Of a stretch of DNA of 64,000 nucleotides, positions 8,587 to 16,460 are shown in pieces. The translations under genes and the position numbers were made by a program. Source of the stretch: CAHJXF01 sp038225855 (lineage in GTDB: Bacteria > Pseudomonadota > Gammaproteobacteria > Burkholderiales > Burkholderiaceae_D); NCBI GenBank assembly GCA_038225855.1, contig JBBRQU010000018.1, forward strand, positions 1 to 64,000, read 5' to 3'. The notes under the pieces were generated by a model. It saw nothing but the letters and a program-made list of their open reading frames with translations, had not been told where the DNA came from and made no database searches. Every line of letters starts with the position of its first letter. The stretch's first letter is position 1.

Positions 8587-10149
8587 TCAACCGAACAGCC
8601 CCTGCAGATACCACAAGGCCTTGCCGCTCGCAGGCAAGCGCTCGCGATAGACCCACAGCAAACGGCCGGCCGCATTTTCGGCGATGAAGTAATCACGCGT
8701 GACCGGCGCATCGTCCCACCAGCCAGTCTCGATGCGCTCGGGTCCGGCCAGCAGATCGAGCGGCGAATCGAACACCGGACGATGCGCCCGCACGGTCAGC
8801 ATCCGTGACTCGGACAACAGCCATGACGGGCGCGGTCCGACCGTGCACGATGAGGTCGTCGCCTGGCTTGCACGCGGCTTCGCACGTCGCGCGCCGCGAG
8901 TCGAAACGGAGGGTCTCGACACAGGGCTGCCAGCCAGCCACGCCCGGTCATCACCCACCTCACCGCGCACCTCTCGCCAGGCGCGTTCGGGCCGATGATC
9001 GGCGACGCGCTCGATGCGCATCATGGCATCGGGGCCGAGGCGCGCCGTCAGCTTCTCGAGCAATCGCGCCAGTGTTTCAGTCGCCTGTTCGCGCGCGGGA
9101 AAAAGCGTGCCGTCGGACTCGCGTTCATCGACGATCGTCGGCGCTTCGAGCGCGAGTTCGAGTACCGGGGCCTTGAGTTCGAGGCGCGACAGGCGTTCGC
9201 GCACGAGCGCGGTCAGGCGCGTCGCATCGTGGCTCGGCGTGGCGAGCGCGATCGTCAACGCGGTGGGCGCAATCGCATCCCTGGTCCAGCGATCGTGATG
9301 CAACACCAGCGTGAAGCCGCGCACTGCCGCGCGCCGCGCAACCAGCCATCCGGCCAGTTGCGCAAGCAACCGTTGGGCGGCGAAGACCAGGGCCTCCGCG
9401 CTCTCGACGCGCGCCATCAGTTCGATGCGCGCATCGAAACGCGACGGCGCTGCGAACACGATTTGCGGATCGGGCTTGTCGCCCGAGGCACGCGCCATCT
9501 CATCGAGCAACGCGGGACCGAAGCGACGCGCGAGCCCCTTCTGCGGAAGCCGCCGCAGATCGGCGAGCGTGCGGCAACCGATGCCATCGAAGCGCTCGAG
9601 ACAAGGCAGCGCTGCTTCGAGATGCGCGATCGGCAAGGCATCGAGCGCGGCAGCGAAGCTCTCGTGTCGGGTGGGTTTCTCCTGGCTTGGAATGTTCTTC
9701 GCGAGCAGCCACGCCCCATGCGGTGTCGGGGCTTCGGCCATCGCGAGCCGCAGACCTTGCATGCGCATGGCCGCGACGATGTCTTTCTTCAAGGCGCGAC
9801 GGCCGCCGAAGAGCTTCAGGCTGGCCGAGATTTCCATCACCAATCCCGAGGCGCGCAACGAGACGACCGGCGTGAAGCGCAAGGCCGCAAGCGCAGCTTC
9901 GGCGAGAGCCTTGCGTTCGTCTTCGCAATTGCGCGCGATCAGGATCAGATCGGGCAGCAGAGCGAGAGCCGTGGCCACGGCCTGTCCCGCGAACACGCCG
10001 CAGGCTTCGGCCGGTCGCGTCACCACGACGATGAAGCGCCGGCTGCCTTCGAGGTCGGTGACGGCCAGCGCCGGTTCGATTGCCTCGGGCCAGCGGCGCA
10101 GGATGCAGTCAAGTGACAGCGTCGGACAATGGATGGCCAGCCAGTGCAT
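8587..10149 (-). CDS. imuB: ImuB, Y-family polymerase-like mutasome protein
   Basis: A 520-aa member of the DinB/ImuB family. ImuB is catalytically inactive and bridges ImuA, the beta clamp and DnaE2. Here the expected catalytic DxD near the N-terminus is replaced by LAIHCPTLSLD, and the second acidic motif reads LVMEISASLKLFG, consistent with an inactive palm. A helix-hairpin-helix segment follows (LERFDGIGCRTLADLRRLP). I chose ATG 10149 because the protein family begins at MHWLAIHCP. The longer frame from 10245 would translate a 12-nt repeat tract that belongs to the end of imuA. The start lies inside the 3' end of imuA (41-bp overlap), indicating translational coupling. Confidence 0.92.
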   Translation of the reverse strand: MHWLAIHCPTLSLDCILRRWPEAIEPALAVTDLEGSRRFIVVVTRPAEACGVFAGQAVATALALLPDLILIARNCEDERKALAEAALAALRFTPVVSLRASGLVMEISASLKLFGGRRALKKDIVAAMRMQGLRLAMAEAPTPHGAWLLAKNIPSQEKPTRHESFAAALDALPIAHLEAALPCLERFDGIGCRTLADLRRLPQKGLARRFGPALLDEMARASGDKPDPQIVFAAPSRFDARIELMARVESAEALVFAAQRLLAQLAGWLVARRAAVRGFTLVLHHDRWTRDAIAPTALTIALATPSHDATRLTALVRERLSRLELKAPVLELALEAPTIVDERESDGTLFPAREQATETLARLLEKLTARLGPDAMMRIERVADHRPERAWREVRGEVGDDRAWLAGSPVSRPSVSTRGARRAKPRASQATTSSCTVGPRPSWLLSESRMLTVRAHRPVFDSPLDLLAGPERIETGWWDDAPVTRDYFIAENAAGRLLWVYRERLPASGKALWYLQGLFG

Positions 10150-11077
10150 GCGAAAGCGCAGGGAATGTTGCGATAGGTGATGGTGCAAGCGCGGGTGCAA
10201 GCCGGGTTGCAAGCCCGGTTGCAAGTTTGTTTGCAAGCCCGGCAACGGCGCGTTCTTCGATGATCGGTTTGAAAGGCCGCAGGCTTTGTCGCACTTCGGG
10301 GAGCATCAACATCAGCGGCCTGGCAAGCACCGGACCGCGACGCTTCAACAGTTGGACCGAGATCGTGCGGCGCTGACCGACGGGCCGGCCCGTCGCGAGC
10401 GCGAGTCGAAGCGGGGCGGGCGACGCGTGGTACTGCGCGGCCGTTGGGCGCATCAGGAATGTGAGGCCATCGGCCGACGCGGCTGCCGACTGCAAGCGGC
10501 GCAAGGCGTCGTGACGCGCGAGCGCCTTGTCTTCGGGCAACCACGCGATCAGCGCGCCGAAGGCCGCGCTCTTCAAACTTTCTTCGAGCGCCCACAAGCG
10601 ATCGGCAGGCCGCGCCGCGCGCACGATCAAGACGCGGCGCATGTCTATGCCCAGTTGTTCCCAGCCCGCGGGGTCGGGGATGTGGGGCGGCGCGAGCAGC
10701 ACGATCTCGCGTCCGCTTTGCGTCAACGACGAAAGCGTCGCTGCGAGAAAACGAATCTCGCCCACGCCCGGATGCGCGAGCAGCAGTTCGGTCAGGCAGC
10801 GCGACGGCCAGCCGCCGCCGGGCAACTCGGAATCGAGCGCGCGAAAGCCGCTCGGGGTGGACGGCAGAGGCGAGGTGGACAACGCATCGCCGCGCCAGAA
10901 GCGTCCGGCATATCCAGCTTCGCGCAACGCGGTTTCGGTGCGGTCGATGGCCGCCACATGGGAGCGGCTTGAAGAAGATGCGGCAGGTGCATCAGGTGCG
11001 GCAGATGCCGGTGTGGCGAACGATGCCCCGCCTTGCTGCGGCAGGAACGACGAAGTGAAGAGGGGCAGGGAGGCCAC
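10109..11077 (-). CDS. imuA: ImuA, RecA/SulA-like translesion synthesis protein
   Basis: A 322-aa protein of the ImuA family, which shares a RecA-like core and recruits the DnaE2/ImuB mutasome. The core contains LPGGGWPSRCLTELLLAHPGVGEIRFL at about residues 84-110, in the place of a Walker A region, and LIAWLPEDKALARHDALRRL further on. An Ala/Ser-rich N-terminal 40 residues precede it. The C-terminus is lengthened by a tetrapeptide repeat (GLANKLATGLATRLAP) encoded by five 12-nt units; see the repeat entry. It lies 45 bp after lexA2 and overlaps imuB, so lexA2-imuA-imuB form one transcription unit. Confidence 0.9.
   Translation of the reverse strand: MASLPLFTSSFLPQQGGASFATPASAAPDAPAASSSSRSHVAAIDRTETALREAGYAGRFWRGDALSTSPLPSTPSGFRALDSELPGGGWPSRCLTELLLAHPGVGEIRFLAATLSSLTQSGREIVLLAPPHIPDPAGWEQLGIDMRRVLIVRAARPADRLWALEESLKSAAFGALIAWLPEDKALARHDALRRLQSAAASADGLTFLMRPTAAQYHASPAPLRLALATGRPVGQRRTISVQLLKRRGPVLARPLMLMLPEVRQSLRPFKPIIEERAVAGLANKLATGLATRLAPALAPSPIATFPALSHALAGHPLSDAVT
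10183..10242. repeat. Five 12-nt tandem units at the imuA/imuB junction
   Basis: Units GTGCAAGCGCGG, GTGCAAGCCGGG, TTGCAAGCCCGG, TTGCAAGTTTGT and TTGCAAGCCCGG follow without gaps. Being a multiple of three, they keep the imuA frame and encode four-residue repeats in its C-terminus, just before the imuB start. Copy number could vary by slippage without breaking imuA. Confidence 0.9.
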
Positions 11078-11122
11078 GATGGCGAGGCAACGGGAGCGGT
11101 GAAGAAAGGAACGGGGAGGCCA

Positions 11123-11743
11123 TCAGCGCCGGGGACGCGTGTGACCGACGCGAGGCGAGACGGTCTTGCGGAAGAGGCCGACCATCACGCCGTGGATTTC
11201 AAGATTCTGTTCGGGCCGGATCGGCGCATAAGTCGCATTGGCCGCCTGGAGATAGAAGCCGCGCTTGTCGCGCGCCAGCGTCTTCAACGTGAACTCGCCA
11301 TCGACGAACGCGAGCACGACGTCGCCGGGGACGGCCGAGCGGACTTTCTCGACGACCACGAAATCGCCCTCGTGAATCCCGGCCTCGATCATCGAGTCGC
11401 CGCGCACCTGGAAGAGCTCGGTCTCGGACGGCTTGTCGATCAGGAAGTGATCGATGGCGAAGGCATCGCGCCCGCTGTCGTTGGCCGGTTGCGGCAGACC
11501 GGCGCGCACGGTGTCGGCGACGGTGCGTTCGAAGAAACGCGCGCCGGGTTTCAAGCGACGGCCGGGAGACTCTTCGAGATAGCCCTCGTCCTTCAGGCGG
11601 GACACCACGCGATGCGTCCACGCGCGCCCGGCGATGCCCCACAACTTTCCTAACTCTGTCAGAGAAGGGATGACCCCGTTTAGGACAAAGTAGTCTTGCA
11701 GCGACCCCAGATGAGGTGAGAGATTCGAGCGCGGTCGAGGCAT
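11123..11743 (-). CDS. lexA: LexA-type SOS repressor (LexA2), S24 autoprotease
   Basis: With ATG 11743 the protein has 206 aa: a winged-helix-like DNA-binding part (about 1-65), the self-cleavage bond A81-G82 in VRAGLPQP, catalytic S117 in GDSMIEAG and K154 in GEFTLKTL. All elements for RecA-stimulated autocleavage are present. The N-terminus diverges from canonical LexA, and the gene heads an imuA-imuB-dnaE2 cassette, both typical of the second LexA (LexA2) of Pseudomonas, Xanthomonas and relatives. A GTG at 11806 gives 21 more residues but falls inside a palindrome that looks like the operator, so the shorter start is preferred. Whether a second, canonical lexA exists cannot be seen here. 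Confidence 0.88.
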   Translation of the reverse strand: MPRPRSNLSPHLGSLQDYFVLNGVIPSLTELGKLWGIAGRAWTHRVVSRLKDEGYLEESPGRRLKPGARFFERTVADTVRAGLPQPANDSGRDAFAIDHFLIDKPSETELFQVRGDSMIEAGIHEGDFVVVEKVRSAVPGDVVLAFVDGEFTLKTLARDKRGFYLQAANATYAPIRPEQNLEIHGVMVGLFRKTVSPRVGHTRPRR

Positions 11744-11789
11744 GGCAAATCGGATAGGGAAAATGGTTGAAAGCGGGGTTGAAGCGTTT

Positions 11790-11807
11790 GGTGAATGATT
11801 GTTCACC
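11790..11807. promoter_or_regulatory. Palindrome GGTGAA-N6-TTCACC upstream of lexA2, likely LexA2 operator
   Basis: A perfect 6-bp inverted repeat with 6-bp spacer lies 47-64 bp before the lexA2 ATG, in the divergent region shared with the DUF4331 gene. It does not match CTGT-N8-ACAG, the box of canonical proteobacterial LexA. LexA2 proteins are known to use other sequences and to autoregulate, so this is the best candidate operator. I saw no second copy before imuA, imuB, the exonuclease gene or dnaE2. The rest of 11808-12012 shows no gene. Confidence 0.5.
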
Positions 11808-12012
11808 GAACCATAACAGCCGGGCTTTCGGGCGTCAACCGTTTGGCGTCCTTCCTCGAGTCGATGGAGCCCGGAAAGACCGGCAATTTTTTTGAAACCG
11901 AATGTGACGACATTTTCGTAGAAGAAGGCGCGGGCAGTTCGATCGCCCGTGCTTCATCGTCGCCCACTCAATGTATGCGCAAGTCTCAACTTAAATTCCA
12001 CAGGAGATAGCC

Positions 12013-13572
12013 GTGAATCCATCCGATCTGATCCGACGCGCCAAGCGTCCGCTTGCCTTCACGGCAGGGGCGCTCGCCATGTCGCTGCTCGCCCTTCCCA
12101 ACGTGCAGGCCTCCAGTCACCGTGAGGCTCCGAACATCGCCATGAATCCCTCGGTCGATGCGACCGACCTGTACATGTTCCGCAGTTACGAAACCGGTCG
12201 TGGGGCCTACGTCACCATCCTGGCCGACTACATTCCCTTCCAGGATCCGCAAGGCGGCCCGAACTTTTACATGTTCAATCCGAATGCGCTCTACGAGATC
12301 CACATCGACAACACCGGCGACGGCATCGAAGATCTCACGTTCCAGTTCCGCTTCAAGAACACCTCGAAAGCGACCGCGCTGACGGTGGGTACCAAGCAAG
12401 TGAAAATTCCGTTGATCGACAGCGGCGTGATCAGCGGCGTGAACCCGGCCACGCTCAACGTGCGCGAGACTTACACGATCGATCTGGTTCGCGGCGACCG
12501 TCGCAGCGGTGCGCGCGCCAGCGTCGTCAACGCAGCCGGCGGCTCCGCGGTGTTCGACAAGCCAGTCGACAACATCGGCGACAAGACCTTCGGCAGTCCG
12601 ACCGGGTATGCGACCTATGCAAACCTGCACATCTACAACGTCACGATCCCCGGTTGCGCAACGCCGGGCAGGGTGTTCGTCGGGCAACGCAAGGAGCCGT
12701 TCTACATCGCGGTCGGGAAGATCTTCGACCTGTTCAACTTCGATCCGCTGGGCGCCAATCAGATCAACGGCAACAACAACGACCTCGAAGCCAAGAACAT
12801 CAGCACGCTGGCGCTCGAACTTCCGATCTCGTGCGTGACGGATGGAGTCGATCCGGTGATCGGCGCATGGACCACCGCGAGTCTCAGGCAGGGCCGACTG
12901 ATCAGTGGTTCGCCCACGACCGGTCTCAACCAGGCCACCAAGGAAGGCGGCGCATGGACTCAGGTTTCCCGACTGGGCATGCCGCTCGTCAATGAAGTCG
13001 TGATCGGTATCGACGACAAGGACAAGTTCAACGCGTCCAAGCCGAAGGACGACGCTGCCAAGTTCGCCGACTACGTGACCAACCCCGTCCTGCCCGCGTT
13101 GATCCAGACACTCTTCCCCGCCGCGACAGCGCCCACCAACTTCCCGCGTACTGACCTGCTTACCGTGTTCCTGAAAGGATTGAAGGGCCTCAACCAACGA
13201 GTGCCGACCCCCGCGGCTTCTGCCGAGATGATGCGGCTCAACACCTCGATCGCACCGGTCGCCATCGGGGCGCAAAATCCGCTCGGCGCTGCTGCTGGTG
13301 ACAATGCCGGCTTTCCGAACGGAAGGCGCCCGGGAGATGATGTGGTCGACCTGTCGATTCGCGTTGCGATGGGAGCGCTCTGCGTGCTGACCGGCCCGGC
13401 CGATGCCTTCGGCGTGGGCTGCACGGCCGCCAACGCGCCTGCCGGCGCCCTGCCGTTCAACGACGGCGTTCGCAAGAGCTCGACCAACTTCTTTGCGACG
13501 TTTCCGTACCTGACGACGCCGTTGCCGGGCAACTTCAATCCGGCAGCGCCCGCTGGTTCGACCTATCCGTAA
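12013..13572 (+). CDS. Secreted DUF4331 protein
   Basis: A 519-aa exported protein. A signal peptide (residues 1-34, ending LPNVQASS) precedes the DUF4331 hallmark SSHREAPNIAMNPSVDATDLYMF. The family has no established enzymatic role; members are predicted beta-rich periplasmic or surface proteins. The start is GTG 12013, preceded at 6 nt by AGGAG (12002-12006). The gene leads a same-strand run of lipoprotein, TPR and HupE/UreJ genes, a grouping I recall for this family, which suggests a joint envelope function. Two cysteine pairs are present (CATPG/SCVTDG and CVLTG/GCTAAN). The upstream region is shared with the divergent lexA2. Confidence 0.85.
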   Translation: MNPSDLIRRAKRPLAFTAGALAMSLLALPNVQASSHREAPNIAMNPSVDATDLYMFRSYETGRGAYVTILADYIPFQDPQGGPNFYMFNPNALYEIHIDNTGDGIEDLTFQFRFKNTSKATALTVGTKQVKIPLIDSGVISGVNPATLNVRETYTIDLVRGDRRSGARASVVNAAGGSAVFDKPVDNIGDKTFGSPTGYATYANLHIYNVTIPGCATPGRVFVGQRKEPFYIAVGKIFDLFNFDPLGANQINGNNNDLEAKNISTLALELPISCVTDGVDPVIGAWTTASLRQGRLISGSPTTGLNQATKEGGAWTQVSRLGMPLVNEVVIGIDDKDKFNASKPKDDAAKFADYVTNPVLPALIQTLFPAATAPTNFPRTDLLTVFLKGLKGLNQRVPTPAASAEMMRLNTSIAPVAIGAQNPLGAAAGDNAGFPNGRRPGDDVVDLSIRVAMGALCVLTGPADAFGVGCTAANAPAGALPFNDGVRKSSTNFFATFPYLTTPLPGNFNPAAPAGSTYP

Positions 13573-13587
13573 CCGAGGAGCAATGCC

Positions 13588-13893
13588 ATGAGAAACCTGA
13601 AACGAACGATGGCCGTCAATCGACGCGTTCGCGGCGCCTCGATCGCTCTCGCCAGCGCGGCGATGGTGCTCGCGCTCGCGTCCTGCGGAGGAGGGCACGA
13701 CGATGGCAACCCGCCTCCCGCGCCGCCGCCGGTGTCGAATGAGCCGCCGCCGTCTGCGTCGCAGAGCGTTGCTGGATTGATCGCCTATCTGACGACCCTG
13801 GTCGCGACGATGCTGGATACGGTCGAGCCTCTCGACTTGACCAACTTCACGCCGCAGGTGTCGGATACGACGGAGCCCGATCCATCGGTTTGA
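13588..13893 (+). CDS. Small proline-rich lipoprotein
   Basis: A 101-aa predicted lipoprotein: basic N-terminus, hydrophobic stretch and lipobox LALASC with Cys33, then a GGGHDDGNPPPAPPP linker and an acidic tail. GAGGAG sits 7 nt before the ATG. Only 15 bp separate it from the DUF4331 gene, so the two are cotranscribed. No domain is recognised; the short mature part could tether or pair with the DUF4331 protein. Confidence 0.75.
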   Translation: MRNLKRTMAVNRRVRGASIALASAAMVLALASCGGGHDDGNPPPAPPPVSNEPPPSASQSVAGLIAYLTTLVATMLDTVEPLDLTNFTPQVSDTTEPDPSV

Positions 13894-14017
13894 TTGCGCT
13901 TCGGGTCTCGATTCTTGTATGTTCGAGGTCCGATCTACGCTTGTAGTTGATATTGAAAGTGCATCATCCACGGCGCCCCACCATCCGGTCGGGCGCCGTT
14001 CTCTTGTCCGCAATCAC

Positions 14018-15238
14018 ATGACCGTACCTGGGTTCGAACTGAATCGACGGCCTGCGCGATCTGCGCTCCTCTGCGTGATCACGTTGATCGGCGCCGGCAT
14101 CCTGGCAACTCCATGCATTGCACAGTCAGCGCCGCTCGTCCCGACGCGCGACGACGAAGTCATCGAGCGGCTGCCCGCGCGCCTCACCGGAGTCAAGCGC
14201 CTGATCGCCGAGGGGCAGACCGGCGAGGCGCGCGATCCCGTGAAAGCCGCAGCGCGCGCGCGCGCCCTGCTCGACGATGCGCGCGACCGCGGGGACCCGC
14301 GCTATGCCGGTTACGCGCTGGCCGCGATCGCGCCGTGGAAGAACGATTCCCGGGCGCCGCCGCCGATCGTGATTCTCCAGGCGACGCTTGCGCAATATCA
14401 ACACGATTTCGATGGATCGCGCCGCATGCTGGAAGCTGTGCTTCAACGCGATCCCGGCAATCCGCAAGCGATGCTGACACTCGCGACGATCGCGCGTGTG
14501 CAGGGTCGCTATACGGATTCCGATCGCGCATGCCGCAGCGTCGCGGCGCCTGTCTATCAGGCTGCGTGCGTGGCCGAGAATCTGGCGCTGCGTGGGCAGA
14601 CCGATGCGGCGCGAACATCGTTGCGCAGTTTGCTCGGCCTGGCGACGCGAGGGGGTAGCGATGCGCTCGACGTGCAGCGCTGGCTGACGACGACCCTCGC
14701 CGAACTCGAGGAGCGTGCCGGCCATGACGACGCGGCCGACCTCGCGTTTCGCGCAGCGCTCGGCATGGGTCGCGACAGCTACCTCACCCTCGACTATGCG
14801 GACTTCCTGCTCGCACACGGCCGCATGCGCGAGGCCGACCGGATACTGACGAAGGAGCCGATGCCCTATGGCGACGGCGTATTGCTGCGGCTGGCGATCG
14901 TTCGCAAGGGACTCGGCGCGCCCGATGCGAAGGCCCTCGCCGATGAAATGCGCGAGCGCTTCGCGGCGGCGCGCGAACGCGGCGACGCGATCTCGATCCA
15001 CGGTCGTGAACTCGCTCGTCAGTTGTACGCGCTGGAAGGCGACGCGAAGGACGCGGTCGTGGTGGCGCGTGAAAATCTTCGCATTCAGAAAGAGCCCGCC
15101 GATTTCCTCGTGATGGCCGAAGCGGCGCGCGCGGCGAACGATCGCGCGGCGCTGCGCGAAGTCGCCGACGCGGCATCGGCGATCGGACTGGTCGACACGC
15201 GACTGTCCAGCATCGTCGGCGATGGCGGGGCGCGCTGA
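14018..15238 (+). CDS. Exported TPR protein of the DUF4331/HupE cluster
   Basis: A 406-aa protein with an N-terminal signal sequence (hydrophobic LLCVITLIGAGILATP, cleavage likely after CIAQS) and TPR-like repeats from about residue 120 to 350. I take ATG 14018; an in-frame ATG at 13919 would add 33 residues ahead of the signal peptide. The gene overlaps the following HupE/UreJ open frame by a few bases, depending on the start chosen there. It is most likely a periplasmic scaffold for the module; no catalytic motif is seen. Confidence 0.75.
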   Translation: MTVPGFELNRRPARSALLCVITLIGAGILATPCIAQSAPLVPTRDDEVIERLPARLTGVKRLIAEGQTGEARDPVKAAARARALLDDARDRGDPRYAGYALAAIAPWKNDSRAPPPIVILQATLAQYQHDFDGSRRMLEAVLQRDPGNPQAMLTLATIARVQGRYTDSDRACRSVAAPVYQAACVAENLALRGQTDAARTSLRSLLGLATRGGSDALDVQRWLTTTLAELEERAGHDDAADLAFRAALGMGRDSYLTLDYADFLLAHGRMREADRILTKEPMPYGDGVLLRLAIVRKGLGAPDAKALADEMRERFAAARERGDAISIHGRELARQLYALEGDAKDAVVVARENLRIQKEPADFLVMAEAARAANDRAALREVADAASAIGLVDTRLSSIVGDGGAR

Positions 15239-15251
15239 GCATGAAGCGTGG

Positions 15252-16427
15252 ATGCGCCGGGTGCGACCCATGCGTCTGATCGGCGCGATCGTTCGCGCAG
15301 CGGTCGGTGCGTCTCTCATGTGCTGCGCCTGCGCGGCATTCGCGCACAAGCCGAGCGATGCCTACCTCTTCGTCACGGTCCACGAATCGTCTGTGGACGT
15401 GCGATGGGACATCGCGCTGCGCGACCTCGATGCGGCGTTCGATCTCGACGCCAACGGCGATCGCGCGCTGACCTGGGGCGAGACGCGGGCGCACTTCGAC
15501 GAGATCGACCGCTACGCGCTGTCGCGATTGAAGCTCGAGGATGGGCGCTGCGTTCCCGTCATACGGGGCCACGCGATCGATCATCACAGCGACGGCGCCT
15601 ATCTGGTCGTGACGCTCGAAGCGCCGTGCCGCGTCGTGGATCGGCTGACGATCGACTACACGCTTTTCGGCGAGATCGATCCCACGCATCGCGGCATCGT
15701 TCGCGTCGCGTTCGGGTCATCGCAACCCGCGCTGGTGGTGCTCGATCCCGCAGGCGGCGTGAAGGTCATCGATCGTTCGGGACGGACCGGCTCCGGCTCG
15801 CAGAAGGGCGACGATCCGTTCGCAGGCGGGTTCTTCCCCGCGGGCGTCCATCACATCCTGATCGGCTATGACCATGTGCTGTTCCTGATCTGCCTTCTGC
15901 TGCCGGCGGTGCTGGTCCACGTCCGAGGCGGGTGGAGGCCGGTCGCGAAGTGGACCGAGTCCGTCAAGCCGATCCTGATCACCGTGACCGCGTTCACGAT
16001 CGCGCACACCATCACGCTCGCGCTCGCCGCACTTCGCATCGTCGAGTTGTCGCCGCGCGTGATCGAGCCCGCGATCGCGGCGACCATCATCTTCACGGCG
16101 ATCGGCAACATCTGGCCGACGCGCTTTCGTGAGAGCCCCGCGATGCCTTTCGCGTTCGGCCTGGTGCATGGCTTCGGCTTCGCCGACGTGCTGCGCGAAC
16201 TCGACCTGCCGCTAGCACAATTCGTGTGGGCGCTGCTGCGCTTCAACCTGGGCGTCGAAGCGGGGCAGCTCATCATCGTCGTGCTTGCGCTTACGCCCCT
16301 CTACTTGCTGCGGCGTTGGCGCTTCTATCGAAGCGGAATACTGATTCCGATCTCGATTGCCGCGACGCTCGTCGCGACGATCTGGTTCGCAGAGCGCGTG
16401 TTCGATTTCAAGGTGCTGCCGGTTTAG
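15252..16427 (+). CDS. HupE/UreJ family membrane protein with exported EF-hand-like domain
   Basis: About 391 aa. A signal sequence (ending CACAAFAHK) leads to an extracytoplasmic domain with an EF-hand-like loop DLDANGDRALTWGE near residue 57. A C-terminal part of six or so membrane helices starts at GVHHILIGYDHVLFL, the histidine-rich signature of the HupE/UreJ_2 family. Relatives of HupE and UreJ move nickel or related metals, but this subfamily is uncharacterised. The start could also be ATG 15222, which overlaps the TPR gene; 15252 gives a better signal peptide. The gene converges on the sensor kinase with a 33-bp gap. Confidence 0.82.
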   Translation: MRRVRPMRLIGAIVRAAVGASLMCCACAAFAHKPSDAYLFVTVHESSVDVRWDIALRDLDAAFDLDANGDRALTWGETRAHFDEIDRYALSRLKLEDGRCVPVIRGHAIDHHSDGAYLVVTLEAPCRVVDRLTIDYTLFGEIDPTHRGIVRVAFGSSQPALVVLDPAGGVKVIDRSGRTGSGSQKGDDPFAGGFFPAGVHHILIGYDHVLFLICLLLPAVLVHVRGGWRPVAKWTESVKPILITVTAFTIAHTITLALAALRIVELSPRVIEPAIAATIIFTAIGNIWPTRFRESPAMPFAFGLVHGFGFADVLRELDLPLAQFVWALLRFNLGVEAGQLIIVVLALTPLYLLRRWRFYRSGILIPISIAATLVATIWFAERVFDFKVLPV

Positions 16428-16460
16428 CGTCGTGCGGATGTGGTTTCCCTTACGCCGACC

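Noticed and set aside
11986..14013. A 675-codon minus-strand frame across the DUF4331 and lipoprotein genes
   Set aside because: No conserved motif; the plus strand has signal peptides, ribosome sites and the DUF4331 hallmark.
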